From Strongylocentrotus droebachiensis (Eukaryota; Echinodermata; Echinoidea; Camarodonta; Strongylocentrotidae): a stretch of 64,000 bases of DNA. Positions within the stretch are counted from its first letter, which is position 1, and each line of letters starts with the position of its first letter. Shown here in pieces: positions 45,101-55,434 of this stretch. The notes beneath the pieces are model-generated. The model worked only from the letters and a program-made list of their open reading frames with translations, searched no databases and had not been told where the DNA came from. The position numbers and the translations under genes are program-made. The stretch spans positions 51,186-115,185 of the forward strand of contig JAVYIG010006591.1 of assembly GCA_035222895.1 (NCBI GenBank). The letters are read 5' to 3'.

Positions 45101-48100
45101 TCAGTTTCAGCTATGTTATTTTCTTCTTCAACACAGTGGTGTGTTAAAGATACATCTAGTATTCATGGGAATATGCCATTGTGGATCTGAAAATAAAATA
45201 TCAGAATATTTCATTATGATATTGAAAAGCCATTACAGCTGTCTGAATCAGTTAGTGCTATTAAACTCCTTATTTTTATAATGAGATACATGAGATTGTT
45301 TTAATGCATACAAGTAATATAAGCAATTGCATACAAGCAATCACACATTCACTATGAATATGACTGACAAAGAAAGCGGACAAAATATACAGTTCCTCAG
45401 GTAGACAAAGAAACATCCCTTCACTGCTATTATGTTAAAATGTGTAGAACAGGTGTCACATGCATATATCACAAATCACACATTGTTTGGTGCCTTGAGA
45501 ATGAAATCACACAAACAGCGGAAATGGCAATCTTCCAAACTACTGTATGGGATTATTTTAGTTAAAAAATCACCTTGTTTCCCTGAGATACATGTAAGAG
45601 ATATTCAGGCATGCCTGTTTTCAGGATATTGCCTATTGTCACCTTTGACTCTGATGTGTTTAATGCTTCTTGGACTCTGTATTTTACACAACATTTTTGG
45701 AGCACCAATACAATATATGTACATGTACTGTAAGTGGCCCTTATGAGTTTTCAGGATATGTACCGTAATAGTATGTAAGTTGAGTAAAGCCGATTTGAAC
45801 GTTGAGAATGTTATTAGTCAGGGCTTCACACTAACTTCTTGTTTATACAGGAAGGGGGGACCAGATTAAGATACTGATGGGTATCTTAAAGGGATTGGGT
45901 ATCTTTAATTGTCTCAGATTCTAAACAAGATCCTGGATTTAGCTCATGCAGCAATCATTATAAACCTTTAGGTCAGTCAGGAATCCCATGACTTTCACAA
46001 GCCGATTGCCTGTCTGATTATCAAGATATTTATGATTGGAATTCAGAATTTCAAAAACCGTTTGCCCTAACGGTTTTTATAACACTAAAGTCTATTGGGG
46101 GAAATGAGTATGGTAAAACCGGTCACTCAAATATTTTTACTTTTTGGAGGTACTTCATGATCATTTTTAAGGGCTTCAATATTACACCATATCACAGACA
46201 CTGATAATACGCAGGGCAGTGCATCTCAGAATGTAAAACTGGAAACATTGTTAAACAATGCCTTTAAGATATGTTGGCCCCTGTCTAAACTGGAATTTTT
46301 GTTGGTCTGGGAGTACGAACTTGAGGGGCTGTGCGCACCAGACCCTTGTATGTTTTATGATAGAAGAGAAGCCATTATTTATTGTACAGAAGATCCACAG
46401 CTCTGGATTGCCTTGCTATTATTCAGACATTCACGTTTACTTTTCTTTGAACCTTTCAGGGGAACATGTGCTGCTGGTGGACCACAAGAGCGTTGTCCGG
46501 GACATCAAGTTCAACCCTGACGGCAGCCTGTTCCTGGTGTCTGCAAGCCATGATGGTACTCTCAAGGTGTGGGATATGAAGGACGATGGTAACATGGTGG
46601 TGACCCTCAAGGGACATCCCAAGGCTGTCTATGGCTGTGCTATCTCCCCTGATAGCTCCATGCTGGCTTCTGTAGGCGAACAGAGATCGGTAAGTGCACG
46701 ATGAAATGAAATGGAATTTTGAGAAGATATGATAGTCACCAGACTATGGACAACATGGTAAGCTAATAAAATCTCTGTCATGACACTTTAACCCTATTTA
46801 GCCCGGGGGGGGGCTTGAGAAGCCCCCCCCTCGACATTTTTCGCGATAATTTTTTAACACAAGAAAATCTTGCACTGAAATTTTGTGACTTTTTTCTTTC
46901 GAGTCTTGGGCAACTTTTAAAAGAAATTTTTTGAAAATCGGACCTACCATTACAAAGTCACGTGTCCTTTTGTCTTCGCATGTCAGCCCGAAAATCGCTC
47001 ATTTTTGTGATTTGTGTACAAAACATATGGAAATTCTCATTTTTCAAATAAAGAGGTAAAACATTGGTTATTTGGTCTTGTTTAGATTTTAGGTGTTTAT
47101 TTTGGGGTCAAAATAGTTGAATTATAGTTGGAAATGAAATAAAACAACAAAAACAATGAAATACATAAGTTAAAAAAACAAAGAAATACATAAGAAATTA
47201 TCAAAACAATAGATAACATAAGGAATAACCCTGGTTTTTCAAATTTTTGTGTTGTATTATTATTCCAAATGGTCTAACAAATATATGTAGTGAGAAAGAA
47301 TGCTTAAACAAGAATAATGTCTGATTTATGGGCAAAAATGTGAATTTAATGACCTTATTTGCATAAATTACCATAAATATGCAAATGAGTGAATTTTTCA
47401 AAAAAATTGAAATTACCATAGTATTCTATACACTTCACTTGACATGTATGCAAATTTTCGCGGCGATCGGGCATTTCACGGCCGAGATCATAGGGGGGGG
47501 GCCTGAGAAGCCCCCCCCCGGGCTATGCAGTTTCAAAATAGCCCGGGCTAAATAGGGTTAAAGCTCATCTGGGAGGGATTTATAGGAGGGATTAGACCAC
47601 CGTGCAAGGTCACTGGACAGGTGGTTATCTCATCAACTCAGCTCTCAATTAACATAAGAAAAAGAGGATCATGGGGGACCAATGGTCACCGATTAGGCAT
47701 TGTTTTCTATATAGAGGGAGCAAGTAGCAATAAGTAGTACAGAGGGGCTTTAATACATCCCTTCTCACCCAGATGAAGTAAATGGGTATCTGAAAGGAGG
47801 AAATTCCTTGAATACCTAAGCGCCTTATCATGGATAGACCGGCTGAAGCAAGGATACTGGTAGTATTCAGCTCTTTGTATCCTCTGGAATGAGCACATGA
47901 AAATAATTATTAGCATTGCTCAACACTTTACCTCTGTGAAACTGGTAAACATGACAATTTAAGTGTTAAAAAAACGCAGTGTGTGTTCCTTCAAATTTAA
48001 CATTGAAAATAATTCCCTATGACATAAAAAGAGAGTATTTTATTGTTGCTACGTGTACACTTTTCTGTTGTCTACAAATGAAAACTACAACAACAACACC

Positions 48101-51100
48101 AAACTAGAAAATAAATCCCTTTTCCTTTCACCAATCCTGAGTTGTGCTAACCTGTTAACAGTAAATCATTACCAAAACAACACTATATCTTCTTTTTTTT
48201 TTAGGTGTCAAGCTATGCATATCTTTTAACCCCATCTAAATTTCATCGTAAGCTAGTCAAGTTTGAGTGTTGAATCTTCAGGGCTTAACTGAATCAAATC
48301 CACTTCATCTTCTCATTGTTCAGGTGATTGTGTGGGACTTCACTCGGTACAAGCTTCTTAGAAAGCTGCAGGGCCACCACAACATGGTGACATCCTGTGA
48401 GTTCTCTGCAGACGGAGCCGTGCTAGCGACGGCATCCTATGACACGAGGGTCATCCTGTGGGACCCTTATACAGGACATCTTCTGAGTCAGTTCAGGTAC
48501 GTTTGATGGGAGGAATGAGTTTCGATGGATTGCAGTATAATGGCGAAGGAATGTGCCATCATGGCCATAGTATCCTGTGATTACTGGGTCACTACGTAGA
48601 ACCCTTATACAGGATAACTTCTTAGTCAGTTTAGGTAGGTTTGATGGGCTTCTAGGAGGGACCATCGTGGCTATATTATCTTATGAAAGTGCAGTCATGC
48701 ACTTAAGCATTTTTCTTGAATGCTGCTGATCTGTTTCATTTTTCTGCTTTCATTAAAACTACTTTGGTATTACTGCTCATTTTCCCTCTGATTATATGTA
48801 GTTCCTGTTCGCAACATTTCTTTAATAGAACCCTGATTCATACTGGGAGGTCGCCTGTGAGCCACGTGCCGCAGCGGGAACCATGCTGGGATCCGTTTCA
48901 CAAAGCCTTTTTTCAAAGATAAAGGACAAAAATCAGTGACATATCTGCTGATAACCAATCAGAAGCAAGGATTTCAGTAGCTTATAACAAAAACTGTCAT
49001 TTGTCACTGATGACAAGTTTTGTGAAACGCCCCCCTGTACAGACCATCTGTTGCATGAACCATGCAATGCCTTGCGAGTAACACTTCCTTTACTTACTCA
49101 AGTCAGGAAGTGAACCCTTTCCTTATCTGGCTAGATATCTCATTTTCCCGTTCATGGCTGATTTGAAAACCAGATCCTGATCCTAATCGTAAAATTGAAA
49201 TTTGATGGAAAGAATGTTCTAATTCACAATGTGCAAGATGTAATCACTCATTGATTTTGTTTTCTTCAAAATTGTGATGTGATACACAATGTAATAAATA
49301 TTCAAATGAGCATTTCTCTCTCATGGTGGCCTCCCCATAGACATTTATTTGTGCATTCCAGTTAATGAAGATAACAATGATACAAGTACTTTAGGCCTGC
49401 AGTACACAGATACAATTCGACAAGCTATTTTTTTAATTAATAATTTTTTTAAACGATACAAGCACACAGCCATTACCGAGCCAAATATGAATTTCTTGCG
49501 TACATACACTGTACATGTAGATTCCTTTTTTCATTCAATTAGTACAGGTGTATGCCAGGGAGGGGAGAAGGTGTTGACGATCTGTATATGCTTTAAACCC
49601 TCTGAACCTCACTTTTGTAAAAACCCAGTGATCCTATAGAAAAATGTATCAACCTGTAGTTATTGCACCTGATCACGACTATGCTGTTGGGAAGCCATCA
49701 ACCCAGATATTTGTTAACATCTGCAGGCAATCACCTCTCTTTTTATAATCGAACACTGCCTGTCCGAAAATAGAAATCTATAGAGTATTCAAGGTTATCA
49801 GCTACATGTACATGTACCTGTGTAAAGCCATCAGTAATATTTGGAAACTCGTGCTGTTCCATGTGCAAGATCACTGCAGGTTTTTTTTTAAGGTCAGGGA
49901 TATTGACATATCCCTTGTTATCAACAGGTTCTGTTTAAACAAGATTTTTGCCACTGATTAGCAGTAGGGAATTAAGTTATAAACTGGATATTTATGCATG
50001 TGACCTTGGCTTTGCCAAGGCGTTTTGCTCGTTTTGAAATTGCACTGAAATGCAAAAAGGTAGGATCATACTACATTGTAGAGGATGCCTGCTTTTCCAA
50101 ATGCTTGCACATCTGCATGTATAAACATGCTTAGTAAAGGAACATAATGTGCACAAAAGATGTAGGAAATTTATTGTTCTGTCTAATACATTTATCTATT
50201 CTATTCAATTTTATCTGGTGAAAAGAGAGAAGAAAAAAATAATTGGTTTTATATATTGTTTAAAGCTAACTAAAGGAAATTAAATCCAGGATAAAGTCTG
50301 CAATTCTCAAAATTTCATGTCCTAAACATTGATGTCAAAAGGGTTCCACATACATCATAGAGGTTCTCTGTGGAGCATTTATTAAAGATTACCAGTACGC
50401 AGTCTGTCTGTCGTGACACCGACACAACAAGAGTTCACCGGTTCCCCACAATTGGAGCTCAAAGGCCAACTTTTGTTTCCCTTTGATACCATTTGGAACT
50501 AGGCTTAAAAAGTGAATGTTTCCTTCAGATTTGACACCATATTTCAAATAAATGATCTTGATATTAGCCATTGTTTATATACTGTAGTCAGAATTGTATT
50601 ACATATACATGTACAGGGCTTAAATTAATCCAAGGCCATCCAAGGCCAGGCCTTGGATGCCCCTTCGATAGGCCTCAATGCCCCTCTCATTGGCCTTGGA
50701 GATTTTTTGTGCCCTTTCCAATTCTTCCCATTGGTGCTGTAATATAGGAATGTGCCCTACAGAAAAGTGGCCTTGCCCTAAAAATGTTGAAATTTAAGGC
50801 CTGCATGTATCACATAAAAATGAACAAAGATCTAGTTCACACCCTTCAGCCATCGACAGACCCTTTAATATCACTGTGTGTGTAATGATAGGAAATTCAC
50901 ACATGTGGTGAGGTCTCATAGTTTCCTTGTTCTAAATAAACAGTCGCAGTTCAGCAAGAAGCAACCTGCACAGTCAACAGTCTACCAGAACATCGATATT
51001 AGCTTTCCAGTTTCCACTTCATAATCATCGTCTAGCTTTCCAAAAGCAGTCTTAGTTTTGTTTAGATGGAAATCATTGTATCTTGTCAGGAAACGATTCT

Positions 51101-54100
51101 AGTAAAAGTGTTGGCAAGTACTGCATACATGGAATTCATGAATTGTCACTGCAATGAGAATACTATGTCCATAGTTCATTGTCAGTTTTTATAGGGGGGG
51201 GGGGGAGGGGGGGGGGTAAATATCTGGCTACAATGTTGGATGATTTTCATTTTGTACTCGCTGTTAGGAAAGAACCATTGACCTGCTGAATGAAAATTGT
51301 AACCAAAGTCCACCAAACACATTTGACCTGCATTCGAGATGCTGGAGAAAGACATAAATGTACTTTGAAATCTTGATAAGCTAATGATGTGATGAAAGTT
51401 CAGATCAAAATCAACTGAATTAGAATTAGCCAATCAAAGTCGTTTATTTTAAAACCCTCATAGTTTTGTTCAGCTGTAATGCAATTGTAGTAGAACTGTT
51501 TGCCCAATTTAAACTTCACTATTTTAATACTCTATTTGAAAAGCTTACCAAGTATACAAGGCCAAGGTGCTATTTGCTCTGATACCATTTATTTATGAAT
51601 CTTTGTCGGCTTTCAGAAGTTATTTTATGAGATTGTAAATGTACGTGTGAAGCAGGTAACTCAAAGGAAGCCGGTATGAGCCGGTGGAGAGATAGATAAG
51701 GGATTGTAGGTATGGGGAGTCATCTACATTGTCCCTCAAGGGAAACTACAAAGAGCAATGGCCTGTAATCTTATTCCTCTCAAAGTGCCATCCTGTTTTT
51801 TTCTTCACAAGAAAGCTTCCAGGCCTGAAATTTCAATACTTTTAGGGCAAGGTCACTTTTCTGTAGGGCACATTCCTATATTACAGCACAAATAGGAAGA
51901 ATTGGAAAGGGCACAAAAAATCTCCAAGGCCAATGAGAAGGGCATTGAGGCCAATCAAAGGGGCCTCCAAGGCCATGGCCTTGGTGGCCTTGGATTAATT
52001 TAAAGTCACTGAGTAGTCGGCTCTCATGGGGAATTCGACACCGTTCGGGTGTTTACCCAATAACAGGTGTTGTCAATCACCAGGGTTAGCCTTGAGTTTT
52101 ATCACCATTGGACCTTATGTAATGCTTTGATTTGCCCGAAGACTCTCGAGCTCTCCGAGAGATTAGGGGGTAATTCTTGACTGGACTATGGGTTTGCTGT
52201 GTGCAAATTTGTACCCCCATTAATGGTATTTCCACCAAGTCTGGTGTCAGCGAATTATGGCCTTCTGCACATGGAAACTGGCGATCCACTCCCTTTAAGC
52301 CCTGAGCTTCTGTATAAAGAGCTGAATATAGATTGACAGTATGGAGGGAGGGAGATAACCCTTTTTTAAAATCAGTTCTAATATGGTAAATTTAAGAATG
52401 CAAGAGTTATGCAGTATCTTAACACCGTAGTCACTGAACCGCTTGGACCTTCTTTTACTCTTTGAACTGCCCTTGGACTATTAATGTACATGTAACAGTA
52501 TAAATAGGGGATCTTTGGTGATGAAATTTAAGTGCGTTATCTTTGGGTATAACCCATTTCAAATCTACATTACAAACACTGTGTTACAGTGGAAGGTTTT
52601 GCGTACAATAGATACATGATGCTGCACGGTGCACCATGTGCAGCAAGATTGATGCAATAAAATAGGTGCATAATTCACTTTCTCAGACTTTGAGCCTTCA
52701 TGAATGTGTCAAAATGGCCATTACAAAATTTGATGATTTTTGAGCTGTTGGCTTCCATCAAAGTCTAATGACAATTTCCAACTCTACCAGTGCAAGAAAC
52801 TATAACATTTGTTATTCAACCATAAACCGTCTAAAGATACATGTTATTGAATTGATGATCAAACTTGTTACCGGTATATCTTTCTCCTTTGCAGTCATGT
52901 GTTTCCAGTCCTGAGTCCGATGTTTGCTGGGGGTTCCAACGGTCATTACGTGATGGATATCTCTTTCTCTCCTACAGGATTGCACTTTGCTACAGTCTGT
53001 GATGATAAGTAAGTCATTTAATCGCACCGATTCAGCCCCTTTCAGACCTCATAAAACCATCAAAATTTTGTGTGTGTAAACAACGGCCAAATGGGGGTTA
53101 AACATGCTTGCAACAAAGTCCCTTTCCTTTTGCCTACTCTGTTAATGTTACAATCTTCAGACTTGCAGCACGGACTATGCTCACACTGTATTGCTATCCC
53201 CCCCTCCTCCCTCCCCTCTCCTTCAAATTATTTTGTTCTAATAATTAAAACAAATATATTTTTCAAGACTTGCTGATTGACGTAAGTTCTAACCCCCCCC
53301 GAAAAATAAAAAAAAATAAAAAAAACTGTTTTGTGCCCATAATCATATACATGTACTCACGCCCCTTTTCCCAAGTAGCTTAATTTTTTTTTGCATGATG
53401 TCATCTTTAAAAAAGAACAGTCATTAGTTACACATGAAGGAAACCTTGTAAAAGCATTAAACTTTTCTTAAGTGGTATAACACATGCTCATGCAACATTT
53501 AGTGAATAACCTACACAAGTCAAATGTCCTTATTTCAACCTGTGACCCAGCACTAACTCTAACATAATCCTACCCCAAAAGTTGAGCTGCAAACCAAACC
53601 CTCAGACTATAAACATTTGACAAAATTATAGTCACAGTAAATGTGCGATAATCAGGAGCAGCAAGCCCTTGAGATGTTACTCATGAAATATCATTTAGTA
53701 GTTTTCCAATCAAGTATGAAACCCGGTAGGATGCGAAAGCTAATGTGCTTAGATTAGCAAGTGCGCCCTTCTAAAAATGACGCCCGGCTGGAATGATCCC
53801 CAGAGAGTGGAGAATGTGCATATATTCTGCACGGGTAAGCCTGTATCCGATGTCCGGGGTAATAATATATAGATCTGTAAAGCACTTTGAGAGGTCCTTC
53901 GGTCCTCAAAAGCGCTATTTAAGAACTACATGTAGCTATTATTATTATTATTAATAAATCCCTGCACAGCTTAAAAACATTTTTTTTCTTCAATGTTTTT
54001 TTATTTGCCTAGTGTGCTACGAGTGTGGTCTATATCGAACAACATGAAACCAATCTTAGTGTCTTCAGTACAAGAGCCATTAAGCTGTGCATTCAACCAT

Positions 54101-55434
54101 GATGGCACCGTCTTAGCAGCTGGGTGAGTAAGAGACAGAAAATGATATGGTTCATGTAACCTGTCTATAGAGTGGTGAAGTGTGACGTCATCAAAAATCT
54201 ATTTTGGAAATTTCTCATTTTTTTTCTTCATTTTCCAAAAGAGCATAAAAATTATGTCCTAATGTCGAAATCCAATTGAATAGGTTAAGTATGGGCTGAG
54301 ATATGATCATCTGAATAAATAGATTTCCTATACCAGTAGGAAGTCAGTGTTCTGGTTCATAACATTACGAGCCAGAGCAATATAATACTGAGCTCCTATA
54401 GGAAATATATTTATTCAGATGGTCATATCTCAGCCCGTACTTGACATATTCAATTGGTTTTTGACATTTGGGCATTATTTTTTATGCTCTTTCAGAAAAT
54501 GAAGAAAAAATGGAGAAATTCCAAAAATAAATTTTTATGATGTCACAGTTTCGGTACTCTATAAAGACCACCCAAGGGAGACAAGAAAAAGGAGTCTTCT
54601 TAGGCAGGTGGTCTTTGTAGACAGGTGGTCACTAAAGCAGGTTTGACTGTAACATTAGGCACATGTTTTGTATTTAGTATTTAAACAGGAAGAGGAAAGA
54701 ATGATAGGATTCAGCGACTCTCTGCACGTAAGAAAATATCAATTTTTGTAACAGCTGCTATGAGCACTTACCTTATGGGATGCTAATATTACCATAGTCC
54801 TACCATATACTAGGTACAAACAATGTTGTAGTAAAAAAATATTGACTGCTTTGAGGGTCATGGTTAAAACTATCGCCCAAAGTTATCTTGAAACTGTACT
54901 GTGATAGGAAAAGAAGTCGAGGGGCATAGTGCATATAATATTAACTGAAGGGGGGGGGGGGGGTAAAGAAAAACTGCCTTGTGAAAAAACATAACGCTAA
55001 GAATGAAAGTATGATGAATTAAGCTCTGTACCATGCATTGCGTATCTATTAACAGCAGTGGTGTTGGAAAAACAGTAGATCATTGTCTTGTGTAAGGGCA
55101 CAGCAAGCATTTGAACTCTGTACCCCCTGCTGAAAAGTTAAAGGATTGAATTCCCATACTATGGCGCTCTTGTGATCATAAAAGATACCAAAATGGAAAA
55201 TTGATTAAGGTTTCTTTTGTCTCCTTCTTTTCTCGATACAGTACAAGGTCTGGATCCGTTCAGTTTGTGGCCGTCCACCAGGAATTACAGACCCTCAAAC
55301 ATCTCTGTCGCATGACCTTACGTCGCTGCTACCCTAACTGGAATGAACTAGAAACCCCCAACATCCCGATCGTGCTTGATAGATACATTGGTTACAGGGA
55401 TGTTCCTATCGATGTATTCTCTGAGGATCATTGA
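36163..55434 (+). CDS. WSB1: WD repeat and SOCS box-containing protein (WSB1/2 family, eight coding exons, 436 aa)
   Basis: Substrate-recognition subunit of an Elongin BC-Cullin E3 ubiquitin ligase. WD repeats bind the target and the SOCS box recruits Elongin B/C. Exons: 36163-36199, 39807-39996, 40920-41182, 46460-46689, 48324-48496, 52895-53008, 54013-54123, 55242-55434; 1311 nt, every junction in phase with GT-AG ends. Visible signatures: WSVAFAPDQSYFAW, VVRDIKFNPDGSLFLVSAS, DGTLKVWDMKDDGNM, AISPDSSMLASVG, DGAVLATASYDTRV, MFAGG, and a C-terminal SOCS box (about residues 389-428) with LKHLCRMTLRR and NIPIVLDRYIGY. Human WSB1 and WSB2 are 421 and 404 aa, so this is full length. WSB1 or WSB2 cannot be decided; an invertebrate single ortholog is likely. 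The tiny first exon carries 12 residues. Confidence 0.93.
38767..38963. mobile_element. T2/Kolobok-like MITE (short family), copy 2
   Basis: 197 bp between TTAA at 38763-38766 and 38964-38967. Ends AGGTAGGCG and GTGTGCCT. Almost identical to the copy at 40381. Confidence 0.85.
39621..39758. mobile_element. MITE with TTTCACAAA ends
   Basis: Left GGGGGCATTTCACAAACTTG, right GGCTTTGTGAAACGGGTCCC. The interior (TATAAGCTATTGAAATC, TGATTGGTTATCAGCAGA) is repeated in inverse orientation at 48888-49034. Ends 48 bases before WSB exon 2. Confidence 0.75.
39807..39996 (+). CDS. WSB1: WSB exon 2
   Basis: Encodes the N-terminal region up to the first WD unit: ETWSVAFAPDQSYFAW and NRIVKLIPWDK, both strongly WSB-like. 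The acceptor is CATGTAG and the donor is GTGAGT. Confidence 0.93.
40381..40577. mobile_element. T2/Kolobok-like MITE (short family), copy 3
   Basis: 197 bp between TTAA at 40377-40380 and 40578-40581. Nearly the same sequence as 38767-38963, in the same orientation, in WSB intron 2. Confidence 0.85.
40920..41182 (+). CDS. WSB1: WSB exon 3
   Basis: Asn/Asp-rich linker (NDRDNDQNNNADD), then CKDLVRSLTFGTSVPDKKS and ILAIGLKNGKIKTYNVNSG. The linker is longer than in human WSB1. The donor GTAGGT is followed at once by a long palindrome. Confidence 0.93.
41193..41362. repeat. Long palindrome just inside WSB intron 3
   Basis: TATTAATGACTGCTTTGAG, AATAGTTGTTTTATTACGCT and AAGGTTA on the left are inverted on the right around CCCGAGGCGTGCCGAGGGG. 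The arms are about 75 bp and the palindrome begins 11 bases after the exon 3 donor. Confidence 0.85.
41410..41490 (-). pseudogene. tRNA-Leu-like sequence (degenerate)
   Basis: The minus strand has a good A box (ATGGCCGAGCGGGCTAAGGC), a possible TAG anticodon loop (ACTTTAGTT) and a B box (AGTTCGAATCTC), as in class II tRNAs. The acceptor and anticodon stems do not pair, so it is a tRNA pseudogene or SINE head. Confidence 0.5.
41990..42262 (-). mobile_element. tRNA-derived SINE
   Basis: The minus strand starts with a tRNA-like head: TGGTCTAGTGGATAAGTC (A box), GACTGCAGATC (loop with GCA, Cys-like) and GGGTTCAAGTCTCG (B box). A body with CACCCAGGTGTAAATGGG follows, then a tail in TATAAATATCCATATTATTA. 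Confidence 0.7.
42829..42860. repeat. Short perfect hairpin
   Basis: TATTGAAAGTAGAT and ATCTACTTTCAATA arms of 14 bases with a 4-base loop. Confidence 0.85.
43601..43961 (+). mobile_element. T2-like MITE (GGGACTTGGT family), copy 2
   Basis: Starts after TTAA at 43597-43600 with AGGGACTTTGG. Internal blocks are shared with 31797. The right end (GAAGAATTTACTGTTAA) is shared only with the inverse copy at 57454, so these two form a subfamily with a different terminus. Confidence 0.65.
45890..46263 (+). mobile_element. Compact T2-like MITE (374 bp)
   Basis: TTAA at 45886-45889 and 46264-46267, ends AGGGATTGGG and AATGCCT. It is the uninterrupted counterpart of the split element at 4350-9137: the left part matches 4350-4546 and the right part 8971-9137. 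Lies in WSB intron 3, about 200 bases before exon 4. Confidence 0.8.
46460..46689 (+). CDS. WSB1: WSB exon 4
   Basis: Two WD units: VVRDIKFNPDGSLFLVSAS with DGTLKVWDMKDDGNM, and GHPKAVYGCAISPDSSML. The acceptor is CCTTTCAG and the donor is GTAAGT. Confidence 0.95.
46792..47557. mobile_element. piggyBac-like MITE (766 bp)
   Basis: Perfect terminal inverted repeat CCCTATTTAGCCCGGG between TTAA sites (46788-46791 and 47558-47561). A second inverted block, GAGAAGCCCCCCCC, lies near each end. AT-rich interior, no transposase. WSB intron 4. Confidence 0.85.
47562..47749. mobile_element. T2/Kolobok-like MITE (short family), copy 4
   Basis: Begins at the TTAA (47558-47561) that ends the piggyBac-like element and stops at TTAA 47750-47753. 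Interior as in the copies at 3846, 38767 and 40381. Confidence 0.8.
48324..48496 (+). CDS. WSB1: WSB exon 5
   Basis: VIVWDFTRYKLLRKLQGHH, EFSADGAVLATASYDTRV and ILWDPYTGHLL, the most conserved WD units. The donor is GTACGT. A segment just downstream (about 48572-48636) repeats part of this region (ACCCTTATACAGGA, TTAGTCAGTTTAGGTA), a decayed local duplication. Confidence 0.95.
48888..49034. mobile_element. MITE with TTTCACAAA ends, inverse copy
   Basis: Inverse of 39621-39758 (ATAACCAATCAGAAGCAAGG, ACTGTCATTTGTC). WSB intron 5. Confidence 0.75.
50614..50804 (+). mobile_element. hAT-like MITE (CAGGSCTTAAAT ends), copy 1
   Basis: Starts CAGGGCTTAAATTAATCC and ends GAAATTTAAGGCCTG. Rich in CCAAGGCC. 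An inverse copy is at 51820-52011. Confidence 0.65.
51820..52011 (-). mobile_element. hAT-like MITE, copy 2 (inverse)
   Basis: CAGGCCTGAAATTTC at the left and TTGGATTAATTTAAAG near the right, the reverse complement of 50614-50804. WSB intron 5. Confidence 0.65.
52895..53008 (+). CDS. WSB1: WSB exon 6
   Basis: HVFPVLSPMFAGGSNGHYV and DISFSPTGLHFATVCDD. Matches the LFPPPTPIFAGG region of vertebrate WSB1. The donor is GTAAGT. Confidence 0.93.
53760..53952 (+). mobile_element. SINE/LINE 3'-end repeat, copy 1
   Basis: Contains CCCCAGAGAGTGGAGAATGT, GGGTAAGCCTGTATCCGATG, TAAAGCACTTTGAGAGGTCC and a (TTA)n tail. An inverse copy is at 60797-60990. WSB intron 6, ends 60 bases before exon 7. Confidence 0.75.
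54013..54123 (+). CDS. WSB1: WSB exon 7
   Basis: NVLRVWSISNNMKPI and PLSCAFNHDGTVLAAG, the last WD units. The donor is GTGAGT. Confidence 0.93.
54158..54651. mobile_element. Long-hairpin MITE in WSB intron 7
   Basis: Arms 54166-54360 and 54370-54563 are inverse copies (for example GGGCTGAGATATGATCATCT against its complement, and TTCTTCATTTTC). The outer parts GGTGGTCTTTGTAGACAGG and AGGTTTGACTGTA look like terminal sequence. Starts 35 bases after exon 7. Confidence 0.8.
55242..55434 (+). CDS. WSB1: WSB exon 8 (SOCS box and stop)
   Basis: GSVQFVAVHQELQTLKHLC completes the last blade and opens the SOCS box. The BC-box LKHLC and the Cul-box-like NIPIVLD are present, and the protein ends in FSEDH then TGA. 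The C-terminal tail is longer than in human WSB1. Confidence 0.95.

Larger units (their letters stand above)
49040..52890 (+). other. Rest of WSB intron 5
   Basis: Apart from the two hAT-like MITEs, a poly-G run at 51195 and scattered TACATGTA motifs, I see no exon or RNA gene. Confidence 0.6.

Noticed and set aside
46248..46520. ORF beginning upstream of WSB exon 4 as an alternative start
   Set aside because: Its upstream part is transposon and intron sequence, and the exon 4 frame joins cleanly to exon 3 through the CCTTTCAG acceptor.
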